NCBI GenBank assembly: GCA_964035545.1
Contig: OZ037765.1
Coordinates: 33,891,504-33,955,503, forward strand
Length of the DNA: 64,000 nt
DNA from: Bugula neritina
Lineage: Eukaryota; Bryozoa; Gymnolaemata; Cheilostomatida; Bugulidae
Direction: 5' to 3'
Shown: in pieces, positions 39,509-52,313 of the stretch
Layout: each line of letters opens with the position of its first letter
Position numbering within the stretch: the stretch's first letter is position 1
The notes under the pieces: generated by a model
The model's input: only the letters and a program-made list of their open reading frames with translations
The model's database searches: none
Told to the model about the DNA's origin: nothing
Program-made: the position numbers and the translations under genes

Positions 39509-42187
39509 CCCCGGATGGACGAATCTCTGGACGCCCTGGCCGGTAGCAAGTACATTAGTACACTAGACTTGCTGAGTGGCTATTGGAAGGTCCCTCTGAG
39601 TCCCGACACCCAGGAGAAGGCGGCGTTCATCACACGGGACGGACTGTGGAAGTGGAAGGTGCTACCCTCGGGTTGACCTCCGCCCCCGCCACCTTTCAGA
39701 GCCTCATGGAACAGGTCCTCAGTGGGCTCCACAGGAAAACACTGCTAGTCTACCTTGATGACGTCATTGTGATCTCCCCAGACTTCCAGACGCATGGCAG
39801 TCGTCTGCGGGAGGTGTTCGAACGACTCAGAGGTGCCGGTCTGAAGCTCAAACCCTCCAAGTGTGCTCTCTTGCAGCCGGAGGTGAAGTACCTGGGGCAT
39901 ATCATCGGCCGTCATGGTGTGGCGACTGATCCTGAAAAGGTACGAGCTGTGGAAGCCTGGGTCACCCCCAGAATTTGACCGAACTCCAGGCCTTCCTGGG
40001 GCTGGTAGGGTATTACAGACAATACATACCAGACTTCGCGGGGGTGGCACAGCCGTTAAATCGGCTCACCACAAAGATGGTGACATGGCAGTGGACTTCC
40101 GTCGAACAGAGGGCGTTCGACTGCCTCAAGGGCCGCGTGCTCGAGGCTCCCATCTTGGCCTACCCAGACCCCGCTCTGGAGTATATCCAAGACACAGACG
40201 CCAGTGACCAGAATGTTGGCGCTGTGCTGTCACAGGTGCAAGAGGGCCGAGAAGTAGTAGTAGCCTACTACAGCAAGTCTCTCTCACCCACTGAACAAAA
40301 TTACTGCACTACCCACAAGAACTGCTGGCAGTAATCAAGTCGGTGAAACACTTCAGACCTTATCTATACGGCAGGAAGTTCCGGCTGCGTACGGACCACG
40401 CCTCCTTGATTTGGTTGTGCAAGAGAGCAGAACCGTCTAGCCAGGTCGCCAGATGGCTCGAGGTCCTGGCTGAGTTCTCTTACCGGATCGAACATCGGCC
40501 CTGTAAGAAACACGGCAATGCAGAGGGACTGAGCCGGCGACCAGACGAGGGGTGCAAACAGTGCCTCAACGTCGAGAAGAGAGACGGAAGTCCCCACGGT
40601 CCGAGTTGAGGGCACTGGACCACCCTGGGATAGAGTATGACTGGAACCATGGTCAACTCCAACAGAAGGCTGGTACGCCTCCGGAGGTAGTACAAAACCT
40701 CCATGCCAACTCTGTCTTGGCCGATAACGTTAGGGAGCTATGAAAACTCCAGGAAAATCTTTTGGTAGTGGTAGCCGATGTGTATCGGGCCAAGAAGGAT
40801 GGGCGACGACCCAGCGAGGAACAACTGAGGCAGGGATGCGCCGAGTTACGGCTGTACTGCCAACGTTGGGGCTCCCTGCGGATCGGGCCAGATAGTCTGC
40901 TGACCATGACATTGGCCGCAAGCAACAGACACCCCGAGAGGAAGAGGGTAGTCTGCCCAGCTGCTATCCGCCGGGAGTTAGTATGGGACACCCACAAACA
41001 GGCTCACGCAGGTGTTCAGAGGGTGCTCACCAAATTACAGCCCCGGCGGTATTGGCCTAGCATGGAGCGTGATGTACGACTCAGAGTAAGACAGTGCGAA
41101 ATCTGCCAGGCCAGTAAGCATGGCCGTCTCCCTAGTGAAGCGGGACGGCGGCGGCTATATGCTGGAAGGCCGTGGCAAGTGGTGGCTGTCGACCTGGTCA
41201 AACCCATGCCCCTAACGCCCAGAGGAAACAGTTGGATCCTAGTATTAACCGACCACTTCACCAGGTTGGCAGACGCACTGGCTATTCCAGATGCGTTGGC
41301 CCCAACAGTGGCCAGGGTGCTGGATTAACATGTATTCTGCTACTTTGGCTTGCCGGAGCAGATACATTCGGATCAGGGGGCTCAATTTCAGTCTCAGCTG
41401 ATGAGTGACCTCTGCCGCCTCTGGGGAGTAAATTAGAGCAGGACCACCTCCATGGAAACGGAGTGGTGGAGCGCATTAACCAGATGCTGGGCGATGCAAT
41501 CCGCAGTCTTCTCCTCGGCCGGAGTCAGGAGGAATGGGATACGATGAATTACCGCAAGTCATGCGGGCCTATCGTAGCACACCGCACACCAGTACTGGTG
41601 AGACCCCTAACCTCCTGATGCTCGGCTGAGAAACTAGGGTGCCAGATCACCTCACCTACCACATTCCTGAGCAGGACTACTCCATCCACGAGTATGCCGG
41701 TGAATTGGTAGAGCAAATGAAGTTCGCACACGAAATACTACGGGAAAAGCAGTGGGAGGTGCGAAAAGAAGAGTCCGAGGAACCACCCCTCTACCAAGTT
41801 GGAGACTGGGTATGGATGGTCAACTACCGTAGGCGTCGAGGACAGGCGGCTAAGCTACAGCCTAAGGTTGTGGGACGCTACGCAGTAGTTGAGGTGATGC
41901 CCAACCATACGTACAAGCTTGAGCGCTCAGGACAGGTGTCTATCCAGAATGAGGCTCGCTTGAAGCCGTATTGGGCTAGCCCGGGTGCGGCAGGAGTAGC
42001 CCCCCCCCCCGTTGTTGGAGCCCAGGAGGCAGACAACAACGCGCGGGTGGCAGCAACATGGACCAAAATACGAGGTGGTCATGCCGCGGGCAGAAGACTT
42101 GGTGAGGCAGGAAAGGCTACTTCCGCTAACGGAAGTGCGCTCACCGCCCCCAGCGCCAAGCCTAACACCACCACTTCCGGAACCTGA
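39509..42187 (+). pseudogene. RT, RNase H and integrase of gypsy element 2 (fragments)
   Basis: RT continues past the stop, shifts frame near 39670, and carries YLDD at about 39750. RNase H (DTDASDQNVGAVLS, 39975-40334) and its end (40343-40609) are in two frames. The integrase HHCC zinc site and first catalytic Asp are in 40762-41328; a stop at 41326-41328 and a deletion (about 41430) remove part of the core. The GPY/F-like region (41639-42187) is open. At least six disabling changes. Confidence 0.85.
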
Positions 42188-43043
42188 GGCGGATCCAGAA
42201 GTGCAAAACCCCCCGTGGGAGGGGTTCCATCTGGAGATCTTGGAGAGGAAACAACAGTCACTAGCAGGCAGGAAACACCACCGGTGGAACATAACAGTCC
42301 ACCAGTGAGTGCACCATCTCCATCAGTGACTACACCACCTCCACCAGCGAGTACACTACTTTCCCTGGAACGTGGACAGCGTACTAGGCAGCCCCAGCAT
42401 ATTTGAAAGACTTCATATGTGACTGCGTTACAAGCGGCAGCTATGAAAGTCCAGCTGGGTGCCGTACGGAGAGACTGGCAGCGAAACGTGGGAGTTGTGA
42501 ACACCACGAAAATATCAACTTTTGCGAGGGCGGAGTAGTACGTGGAATTAATGCGCTTGTGGCAAATAGTTCCAGCCATGCGCAGCAAGCACGCTGTCCA
42601 GTCTTTTCTTACGCTGACATCACCAAAGGAAGATGTATCAAATCCATTGCCATCCAAGCTTGAACGTTGAGTATGATTTCAAATACCAAGTTCCAAGGTA
42701 AGCTTGCCTAGATCTAGTATTCCTATCCATGGAAACGGGTCTACCATCAGTTAATTCTGATTTAATCGCTCTGGTTGAATCACAATTACTGGAGACTGAG
42801 TTAAACGTGAAAGACGACGAGGACATAATAATGGCCGACGATCTACTAGATCTGGAGCTTGACACTATGTTTCTCAGTCAGTCTACACGTCCAAACACAG
42901 CCTTTTGAGTGCCGTACAAAAAGATGCATGACTCTCAGACTAGTAACAGTCGATTGTCATCAGAATTATGCTGTAAAGATCAAATTTGATCTAACAATAA
43001 TTCTGTTCTTTTAGATACCACTCGCTCTCCTAACTATGACAAT

Positions 43044-43493
43044 ATGCCGCCATTGGAGATGGCTTGGGAGACGGAACTTACGTCTGCCACACTACCGCTG
43101 ATACTCATAACGCAGTCTAGCTGGGTTACTAAAGACACCGAGAGTCTCAATCAGCAATACAGAGGAGACGACACTTGCACCATCTGCCGGCTGTGCCAAC
43201 AGCACTTTACCACGCCCCGTAGACTCCAAGTCCACGCCCCCCAGCACTATATCACCACCTTCTGTCCCTGTGGAGAATACAGCTACCACAGGGACTACAT
43301 CCTCCACCACCAGCGGACAATGGAATGTCATCCTGGAGATCTTTACGATGTCGACAAGCTTTCCTTTCCTACCTTTCTCAACCTCATCAAGCCATTCATC
43401 TCAGACCCAATTTGCTATGAACGGCTAAGCCAAGGATTTCCTGCTCCCTGTGCCATGACACACGGACCATTCCCCCAAGCCCCCGGGATTTAA
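43044..43493 (+). CDS. Zinc-finger tail of gypsy element 2
   Basis: An open frame of 149 codons holding CTICRLCQQHFTTPRRLQVH (C2H2), then FCPCGEYSYHRDY with two more His, then a conserved stretch ending LSQGFPAP, colinear with residues about 1417-1495 of the pol frame in element 1. It probably began as the C-terminal part of pol and is now separated from it by stops; whether it has its own start is unclear. Confidence 0.6.
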   Translation: MPPLEMAWETELTSATLPLILITQSSWVTKDTESLNQQYRGDDTCTICRLCQQHFTTPRRLQVHAPQHYITTFCPCGEYSYHRDYILHHQRTMECHPGDLYDVDKLSFPTFLNLIKPFISDPICYERLSQGFPAPCAMTHGPFPQAPGI

Positions 43494-43684
43494 GAAACTT
43501 CTGTCACCCTCCGCTCACACAGTACCTCATCCCAACACCCTGCCCAGGGTAGTCCTACAACGTATAGAGGTCCCGCAGAGACGACGCCCATCCTCACCTG
43601 TCTCCCCTCAGCCCCAACAGAAGCGGCGTTGGCAGTCTTTGTCCCCCCAGCCGCCACTCCTCCGTCGCTAGGAATTTAAGAGAG

Positions 43685-43813
43685 ATGGAACAACGGATGC
43701 ATGAACTAGAGAGAGAGATCCAGCGGTTGGCGCCTAGGATATCAGCCGCTGCTTCTGAACTCAAGGCTCTCCGGGACTTTGTGGCCCAGTTCAAGAGGGA
43801 TGATAAAGACTGA
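43685..43813 (+). pseudogene. Coiled-coil end of the gypsy element 2 tail
   Basis: The plus strand reads MEQRMHELEREIQRLAPRIS, then a Leu/Ala-rich helix and a stop. Element 1 has a comparable short coiled coil at the end of pol. Confidence 0.5.
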
Positions 43814-44210
43814 GTGTCTACCCTCCACATTGCCCCAACACCCGTCTGTGTGACAACCTCGGTGTCGTGGATGACATTCTCCTCCCCCCCTCTATTTCCC
43901 CATCCCTAAATCCATCCAGCTGTTCTCCTGATCTACGCTGCAGGTGGCGCCTCACTTACCGTCTCTCTACCCTTTATATCTCTCGGTGCCGTTCCAGAAG
44001 CTTTTAGTACAGATACAATTTCTTAGTTTTACAGTACCAATTTTTATATTTTAACTAGATGTTTTTTTTTATAATAGGCCGTCGGCCCAAGTATACATTC
44101 TGATCTTGTGATACAGATCTCTTATTGTTTTTGTTTTTGTTGTTATTTTTTTTGTATATATTTTTATTTTTTGGTATTATCAGGAAGGTGGGCTTCCTGC
44201 TGGGGGGCAG

Positions 44211-44522
44211 TGTAGTGGGGAGTGTAACATGTTTTCCCACGTGCTCCCCAGCCAATTAGATATCTGGCACATGATACCCCCAGCGATGCGCAGAGGGGGC
44301 CGGACTGTGTTAGCAGCCATATTAGTGAGAGTGTGATAGCTAGTTAGTGTAAGATAGATGTATATGTTTACCCGTGATACTGGATGTATCGTTTTGCTAC
44401 TACTTTGATTGTGTATAAATAAATCATTCATTCCTGTTACAAGCTGTGATATTATTGAAAGATAATATAAATATATTGCTCGCTAGAAGCCCACAAAACT
44501 AGTAATGACTAAAATTACAACA
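44211..44522 (+). repeat. 3' LTR of gypsy element 2
   Basis: 312 bp, preceded by the purine run CTGGGGGGCAG. The ATAT duplication follows at 44523-44526. Confidence 0.92.
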
Positions 44523-44570
44523 ATATTATATTTATTACAGTATCATTCTACACTATAATATAATACACAC

Positions 44571-44714
44571 CTGTTTAGTAGAGTTGACAGTTTACAGCTC
44601 CCAATTTTCAACTCTCTCAATGATAGTAAGGGTGTGAATATCTTTTTAGCTTGATCTTCAGATATGTTATCCACCGAAATCTCCAATACCTCAAGATTCT
44701 TCAGTGAAGATATG
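44571..44714 (-). CDS. LRR gene B, first double-LRR cassette exon
   Basis: 144 nt, phase 2-2, between minisatellite array 3 and gypsy element 2. It is the most divergent cassette in the turn region (EDQAKKIFTPLLSL in place of EGLPDNIFTSLLSL) with strands LEISVDNI and LKIGSCKL. The frame is open. Confidence 0.8.
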
Positions 44715-44866
44715 CTGTAACATAACATAGAGGTGTAAATACTCTGTTATCACACATACAATGTGTGATGACAGAGTTATAGAATAATATTATGACTCTG
44801 TATCTCTACCATCTAACCTCTAGAGTCTAGACAACCTGCTGCTATAACCTAATAAATCCTACTCTA

Positions 44867-46100
44867 CACTAAATACGAGCTGGCAGTATGAATAGTCACT
44901 AAATACTAGCTATCAGTATGAATAGTCACTAAATACTAGCTAGCAGTATGAATAGTCACTAAATACTAGCTAACAGTATGAATAGTCACTAAATATTAGC
45001 TAGTAGTATGAATAGTCACTAAATACTAGCTAACAGTATGAATAGTCACTAAATACTAGCTAGCAGTATGAATAGTCACTAAATACTAGCTAACAGTATG
45101 AATAGTCACTAAATACTAGCTAACAGTATGAATAGTCACTAAATACTAGTTAGCAGTATGAATAGTCACTAAATACTAGCTAACAGTATGAATAGTCACT
45201 AAATACTAACTAGCAGTATGAATAGTCACTAAATACTAGCTAACAGTATGAATAGTCACTAAATACTAGTTAGCAGTATGAATAGTCACTAAATACTAGC
45301 TAACAGTATGAATAGTCATTAAATACTAGCTAACAGTATGAATAGTCACTAAATACTAGCTAACAGTATGAATAGTCACTATAAATACTAGCTAGCAGTA
45401 TGAATAGTCACTAAATACTAGCTAGCAGTATGAATAGTCACTAAATACTAGTTAGCAGTATGAATAGTCACTAAATACTAACTAGCAGTATGAATAGTCA
45501 CTAAATACTAGCTAACAGTATGAATAGTCATTAAATACTAGCTAACAGTATGAATAGTCACTAAATACTAGCTAACAGTATGAATAGTCACTATAAATAC
45601 TAGCTAGCAGTATGAATAGTCACTAAATACTAGCTAGCAGTATGAATAGTCACTAAATACTAGCTAACAGTATGAATAGTCACTAAATACTAACTAGCAG
45701 TATGAATAGTCACTAAATACTAGCTAACAGTATGAATAGTCACTAAATACTAGCTAACAGTATGAATAGTCACTAAATACTAGCTAGCAGTATGAATAGT
45801 CACTAAATACTAGCTAACAGTATGAATAGTCACTAAATACTAGCTAACAGTATGAATAGTCACTAAATACTAACTAGCAGTATGAATAGTCACTAAATAC
45901 TAGTTAGCAGTATGAATAGTCACTAAATACTAGCTAACAGTATGAATAGTCATTAAATACTAGCTAACAGTATGAATAGTCACTAAATACTAGCTAACAG
46001 TATGAATAGTCATTAAATACTAGCTAACAGTATGAATAGTCACTAAATACTAGCTAACAGTATGAATAGTCACTAAATACTAGCTAACAGTATGAATAGT
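44867..46100. repeat. 30-bp minisatellite array 3 with 212-bp higher-order repeat
   Basis: About 41 units of the same 30-bp repeat as arrays 1 and 2. A variant with an inserted TA (CACTATAAATAC, near 45377 and 45589) and a CATTAAATAC variant (near 45317 and 45529) both recur at exactly 212 bp, showing a seven-unit segment duplication. The array is in the gene B intron between 46324-46569 and 44571-44714. Confidence 0.97.
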
Positions 46101-46323
46101 TAATGGGAGTGCTCTGTGTAGTGTGAATATACCTTACTTGTTGACCATTTTTAAAATTATTGAAGTATACTCTGCTGCATATATTATTTTTCAGTAACAA
46201 AAGTGTTGAAATCTCACCACATATGGAAACCATGCATCTTCATTTTTTATTAATGTGTTAGATAAGCAACTGTGACACTCAATAATATGACCACAATGCA
46301 ATTCTACTATAGCAATATCATAC

Positions 46324-46569
46324 CTGGTCCAGTCAGCATTTTTGTATACTTGAGACACACCTAGATGTGTGAGATGAGGAAACAGTGTGTTGATATTTGG
46401 AGGAATGTCTTCCCATAGTACAACATGAGTAACTGTATGATGTCTACTTTTATTCTTGATCTCTTCTATAGTGTGGGATGTAGGATAATTCTTCATCCAC
46501 TCATCATCAGCTCCATCTATACTGGATATGTTGAACCATACTTTATACTTCTCTACAAAATATTCACCA
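46324..46569 (-). CDS. LRR gene B, pre-LRR exon (82 codons)
   Basis: 246 nt, phase 2-2, the paralogue of 6311-6556 with the same splice sites (AG at 46571-46570, donor GTATGA). Reads GEYFVEKYKVWFNISSIDGA to THLGVSQVYKNADWT. Open, but the matching 124-nt upstream exon was not found in the following 5 kb, where a SINE and a gypsy relic have inserted. Confidence 0.78.
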
Positions 46570-47100
46570 CTTTATAAATAATAACTTTGATTTTTAAAGA
46601 ACACGGTGTCTCAACACTATATAAACAGTATCAAGTTTGTCCACACTAGATTGGTTCAATCATAGAAAGTATTTAAATGAAATAAGATAAAATTTAAAGG
46701 TTAAAAGTGTTTTGTTTTAATATGTGTATTGACCACCAAAGACTGAATGAATGACATAAAGTGCTGAATTTATTCAATAATCTAAAATACTGCCTTTTTC
46801 TGGTAGCCAAAATAACTGCCATACAAAGCACAGAAAAGCATAGAATAGCTAAAATAGCTATAAAGCTCCTATTGAAACTGTAATGAAATGTGATAGTTGC
46901 TCACATATTAGCATAATGTAACAAAGACTTTTAATGCTTCTAGAATGTCTCAACAGAAAGCACAGTTTAACAGAATAACCAACTCAACTCTTTAATACTT
47001 CTATACACAGCTCTGCAAGGTTTGGAGATATGGTTTAGTGAAAGTTAAAGGGTGAAAGGTGAATTGGCTGAAAACATCAGCCAATAGTTACCGACTATAA

Positions 47101-47316
47101 AAACCTCACGCAAGTTTATAGTCGCTATCCCCGTAAGACACCCCTGATAGAAAGGGTTTTTGCTAAAGCGGGCTAAGGACTTATTTAAATGGGGCACAGG
47201 AGCAATTATGACTGGATGCTCTTCCTAACATCACCAATGGCCTTTGTCGGGTTCGAACTCATAACTTTGTGTTTACTAGGCAAATGCCCTAACCCCTAGA
47301 CCACAGCTGCTCCCTC
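47101..47316 (-). mobile_element. tRNA-derived SINE, full length
   Basis: Minus-strand head GGGAGCAGCTGTGGTCTAGG (A box TGGTCTAGGGG) and B box AGTTCGAACCC, then a body ending near CAAGTTTATAG-complement and a T-rich tail. Target duplication CCAATAGTTAC plus six more bases with two mismatches (47083-47100, 47317-47334). Confidence 0.85.
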
Positions 47317-47335
47317 CCAATAGTTACTGATTATG

Positions 47336-49900
47336 GCAATACAGCATCCCATTCTTCCTGGCTCCGGCCGAGGAGTAGGCTCCTGAAGAAATCACCCAAC
47401 CTCTGGTAGTTTCTCTCCACGATTCCTGTTCTTTTGTGGGTGATACGGGATGGTCCTGCTGTAATTCACTCTCCAGACCGGAAGTCGCTCATTAGCTGTG
47501 ACTAGAACTGGTCCATGTGGATCTGTCCGAGTAGTCTAAAGTAGCAAAACTCACGTTTGTCTAGGGCCCAGGTCACAGTGGGGGTGGGCACATCTGGAAT
47601 AATCAAACCATCAGCCCACCTAGTGAAGTGGTTCGCGAGCACTAGTATCCAGTTGCTCCCTCTAGCGGACTGTGGCATGGGGCTCACCAGATTAACTGCC
47701 ACTACCTAGCACAGGTGCCCAGCAGAAAGTTGGCAATGTTGTGCAATCTCGAGAGGAGTGGGGATGTTTGCTGGCCTGGCAAACCTTGCACTGTCATAAC
47801 CAGAGCTGTACGTTGCCAGTCATTCTGGACCAATACCAGCGTTACTGAAGATCCCTGGTGACCCAATTGGCTCTGGCATAAGCCTGCTTGGGAGTGTCCC
47901 AGATTAGCCCCTGGCAGAGAACAAACAGACTGACCACCTGTTCTCTTTCCTGGTGACAGGCACTAAGCCTAGGGCCACACGGCGCGTATTTTCGCATGCG
48001 AAAATTGAAATCACAAGTAACAAAGGTGTCCACTGTGCGCGTTGAGAAAACATTCGCACTTGTCGCTCTGCATTTTCAACGCAAGTGCGAATCGTCTCTG
48101 TCGTCGTCACCTAATTGGCTGGTAGTTATTCAACGAGCCCAATTTCTTTATTTTAGTGCTACATTCCAGTAAATTGCGTTTTATTGAAAGCGAGTGCGAT
48201 TTAAAAATGAAAGCTTTATTTATCACGCGTCACTGACGCTACAGTGGACACCTTTGCTACTTGTGATTTCAATTTTCGCATGCGAAAATACGCACAGTGT
48301 GGCCCTAGGCTAACAGCTAATGTAGTTGTCAGCAGCTCGTCACGGTTGAACCTGAAGAAGTCCCAGCGGCAACAGATCTGCTGGAACTCAGCGCATTTCT
48401 TCCACTGCCAGTCCTGAATAGGTTGTCGTCTTTCTTCTTGGCCTGGAATATCTCCGCTACCACCCTAGGTAGCGTCTCCTAGAGTCTGCACAGATTCGGG
48501 ATGTTTTTGGACAGAGTGGGGCTGGCTGGAGGGTGTTGATAACGTCAGAGTGGGAATTGGACCGTGAATAGGACCGGTCTTGGCCCTACTTTCAACTGTA
48601 CACACCAGCCTTGCCCAACTGCATCTTGATGTCAAGGCGAGAGGGTTCTCCATCCCACCTCTCTATGTTCCGGCACTGCTCGCAGCCCCCTTCAGGTCGC
48701 GACTCAGTCCATCTGCATTGATGTGTTTTTTACCGAATCGGTGTTCAATCTGGTAGGAGAACTCGACCTGGATCTCAAACCAACGTGCGACCTCACTAGT
48801 GGACTCAACCCGCTGCATTACCACATTCCTGGCGCATGGTCCATTTACAACCAAATGCTCCCTAATACAAATATGGCCAGGAGTGCTTGACCACCTTAAT
48901 TACTGCTAAGAATTTTTACCTGCTGGTACAATAATTCTTTTCTGTGGACGACGTTGTGGTCGCTGGTGTCGGTATTCAAGGTGTACTTTTTCACTGGATT
49001 GGGGTAAGCTAAGATGGGTGCCTCCACAAGGTGATCCTTGAGGTGGTCAAATTCCAGTTGTTCCTCTTGCATTGACCGCCACTGGACCCTCTTTGCGGTG
49101 AGCCAGTTTGATGAATGTGCCACTATTGGACAGCCTGTACTTTCTTGGGATCGATTGCTATACTAGCCCGATCGAACCGCATGTTCTGGGTACTTGACCT
49201 CTAGATGCAGGAGAGTTCACTTGGTGGGCTTTAGCATCAAACCGGTGGCCTGGAGTTGCTCGAAAACCTCTCGCAGATGACTGACATAAATTGAGAAATC
49301 TGGAGAGATTACTATATGACATCATGGAGGTAGATGAGCAGTGTCTTCCAGTGTAAACCACTAAGGACTTGCTCCATGAGTTGTTGGAAAGTAGCCAGGC
49401 AGATGTCAGCCCGAATGGCATTATCTTCTATTTCCAGAGCCCATCACATGTAATAAGCGCTGCTTTTTCCTAGACATCAGGACTGAAGGGCACTTGCCAA
49501 TGCACATTCAGCAGGTTCAATGTGCTAAAGAACTCGCTTCCAGCAAGGGTGCCCAGCGACTCATTTACCCGAGGGAGAGGGTAAGTGTTTTGGATGATCA
49601 TGCTGTTCAGCTTGCGATAATCCATGCAAAACTGCTAGTTGCCGTCCTTTTTCCGTACTATTACAACTGGGGTGCTCCAGGCATTATGGGCCGGCTCAAT
49701 CAAGTCTCGATCCAGAAGATCTTCCACTTGACGGCTCACTTCCTTTTCCATCTCCTGACCCAGGGGGAGAGGATCACACGGCTGAAGACCTTGGTCACGC
49801 ATATGTCTCCATCCTCACTAATTAACCTGTGCTTTGTTTTTCTGGAGCCAATGATATGTATTCAGATAAGTGATCACGTCACTATTAACAAACTGACATG
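47336..49900 (-). pseudogene. Decayed gypsy pol relic
   Basis: On the minus strand from right to left: RT (49158-49900; MPFGLTSA and a DYRKL-like start), RNase H (48663-49123; LAYPNPVKKYTLNTDTSDHN), integrase zinc region (47740-47960) and integrase core (47502-47702; GSNWILVLANHFTRWAD). Many stops and frameshifts, no LTRs seen. Closest in the window to gypsy elements 1 and 2, but much older. Confidence 0.8.
47967..48310. mobile_element. Harbinger-type MITE in the gypsy relic
   Basis: 344 bp with about 70-bp terminal inverted repeats starting GCCTAGGGCCACAC and containing TTTTCGCATGCGAAAA. Target duplication TAA (47964-47966, 48311-48313). A second internal hairpin, ATTCGCACTTG/CAAGTGCGAAT, is at about 48050-48090. 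No coding capacity. Confidence 0.75.
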
Positions 49901-51800
49901 AAGACAATGAACAAAAAAAATCAGAGACGTGCATGAGCGAAGCATATTATAATACAGCTAAAACCTATTACAACCGTAATTTAACCTATGCCTCTGGAGT
50001 TTTACATGTTGCTGCTTGTGGTAGCATAATTAGAGTTTTTGCCTTTTACCACTAAACACACTAATAGGCCGGAAAGGTGCACGGGTGGAGTTTGATCTTT
50101 ATTGTAGCATTAAAAAGCTTTTGTCAATCTTGTTTTTACAATCAACTTTTACATACAACCAACCTTGAAACCACACTCAACCGTGAAACTTATATTAAAA
50201 AATATTAGCTATATAGTACATGATCAAACGGCAGCAATACAAACGCATGAATACAAAACATCATTATCTACATTGAAGCTACTTAACAGTATAAATTATC
50301 TCTAAAGGACAAAACCTGAATATAAAATAACTAACTTGTGAGTTTATGCCTAGTAGATGTCTTACTAATTAATAACTAAGTGTAAGTATTCCCTATCTGA
50401 TTGTTATATGAGGAGGAATTTTGCATAGCTATGTGTTTGTATAAATAACTTAAAATAAAGAGTGTTCTTTTATGCAGCTGCTTAAGGTCTAACAATACTT
50501 GGTGGAGTAGGTTGCTATATAGCTGAGTTTAAGCTGAGCCATTCTAGTTTTACAATTAAATTAACAATATGAACTGGTAGTGTACTAGCCATAAACCCTG
50601 ACCTAAGTGAAGTGTAGTCCTTAAGCCCAGGCCAGCGCTAAAAACTGTACAATGCCTTCTTTGATAGGTCGAAAAATAGCAACAACCTTCATTGGAGCCA
50701 CTCTGATAACTAAATCACTCTGAATAATATTTGCTCTAACTTTACTGCTGGCCTTATTTCTATAGCTATATTATTTATTATAACACAAACACAGTCACAA
50801 TGACAAAGAACAATTTAAATGATATATCACCAAACTGAAAAATGTTTTCTTATTCTTAATTTTATGAAACATGTAAATATTGAATCAATGTAATGATCTA
50901 TTTCACTCGCCAATTCATGTTTATCCTGATTTGCCTATATGACTGTATGTAATTATACTACGTTGCACCATTATCCCTCTAAATTTCGAATTGCAGGAAC
51001 AGACATTATAGACAGTAAAAATACTCTAAATGTTTGCTTTCAAATCTAACTCGCCATCAATAAAACTCAACTGAATGGAGAGTTGCACTAAAACAAGAAA
51101 AATAGACTTGTTAAGTAGCTACCAGCCAATTAGGTCAGGGCTACAGAAACTTTTCAGCAATTATAAAGTATATATCAGCATTCATTAGCAGCCCTGTCTG
51201 TAGTTATTGTATACATATTTGCACTGGCTTATGTGATGGTTTTCCATAAAATTCATGAAACCACTTCTTTTAAAGTCAAACGAATTTTAATGTCAAGTAC
51301 ATTTGAGATATTAAAAGCTTCTTAATAATGTGCTTCAATTTTGTACAATCAGCTAAAAAACTTGTCACTATCAACTTATGTTCTTCACAGTACAGCAACA
51401 AAATTTAACTTCAGTTGTTTTTAGTATGGATTGGCGTCTTAAAATGTTGAAGATAATAAAGATAGCATATAAAACTGAATCAGTCTAAGCGGTTCTGGTG
51501 TAAAGAGCAGTTGTCTATTTTTGAAACCTTTCCAACACTGGACCTTTGTTTAACTTTCAGACTTTTAACCTTACAAGTTACATTTGAATAAAGACTCGAA
51601 TGAAGAAAATCCAGGTGAGTTGGGGCGGAAGAAGGAAATGCCAACTTATAATTTATATCGTTACTGGTGACAGCTAAAGATGTACTCAAATAGTAACTCA
51701 CTCAATGTTGCTCAGCTTTAACTTTGGACAGAGTCTGCCATAAATTTAAGCTTACAAATCTTGTGGGTATCGCTTGTAAAATATGTATCTGTATATGATT
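49901..51800. other. Interval without recognised features
   Basis: AT-rich intron or intergenic DNA between the gypsy relic and the first exon of gene B. The missing 124-nt exon was looked for here and not found. Confidence 0.45.
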
Positions 51801-51807
51801 TACTAAC

Positions 51808-51886
51808 CTTTCACAGATGTAGTTGAAGATGGGGTCTCTAGATGAGTTGGAGGTGGAGTCACAGGTTGAGTCTCTGACTCACTCAT
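51808..51886 (-). CDS. LRR gene B, first coding exon
   Basis: ATG at 51886-51884 (MSESETQPVTPPPTH), 79 nt, donor GTTAGT, phase 1. Same start context and phase as exon 7247-7739 of gene A, but with only two to three Thr-Pro repeats instead of about 19. Linked to gene B by position, strand and phase; 5 kb of intron with insertions separate it from the next known exon. Confidence 0.55.
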
Positions 51887-51889
51887 TTT

Positions 51890-52313
51890 GTAGTCACTGG
51901 TCGCAGCTGGACACTAATTTTGCAGTGTAATTCTATTATTCTCTATGCTTGTGTAAATAAAATAAATAAACCAATAGTTACCATATTTGATTACCCAGCA
52001 TTCAAACTGTCCTCACAACCATATGAATAAAACAAGTTCACTTTGGATACGTAGTAGACTCAGTTTTCACTGAAAATAGTTTTAGTTTTTGCATTTTAAT
52101 TTTGTGTATTTGAAATGTTTGAATAGATAAGCTGCCAATTTTTAACATATTATCATGCTAAACGGAGATAATGTAAAAAAGTTGAGAAAATTCAACGAAA
52201 TATAGAATGAGGCTCTTTAATTGTAATCAAGTAGTGCTTAACTGCTATTCAAATGCATTGAATTTGCAGATTTGCAAGCTAAGTTTGTACTCAAAACCTT
52301 CAGTTTGCATCAG
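51890..52313. other. Upstream region of gene B, nothing recognised
   Basis: AT-rich; no clear promoter element or open frame. The tandem duplication begins at 52314. Confidence 0.45.

Larger units (their letters stand above)
36833..44522 (+). mobile_element. Gypsy element 2, full-length but broken, in LRR gene B intron
   Basis: 7690 bp bounded by 312-bp LTRs starting TGTAGTGGGGAG and ending TTACAACA, with target duplication ATAT (36829-36832, 44523-44526). Removing it restores an intron like the one beside exon 36382-36525. I count eight differences between LTRs (about 97 percent identity). Gag, protease and pol all carry frameshifts or stops, so it is inactive. It has the same gene order and zinc-finger tail as element 1 but a different LTR. 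Confidence 0.92.
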
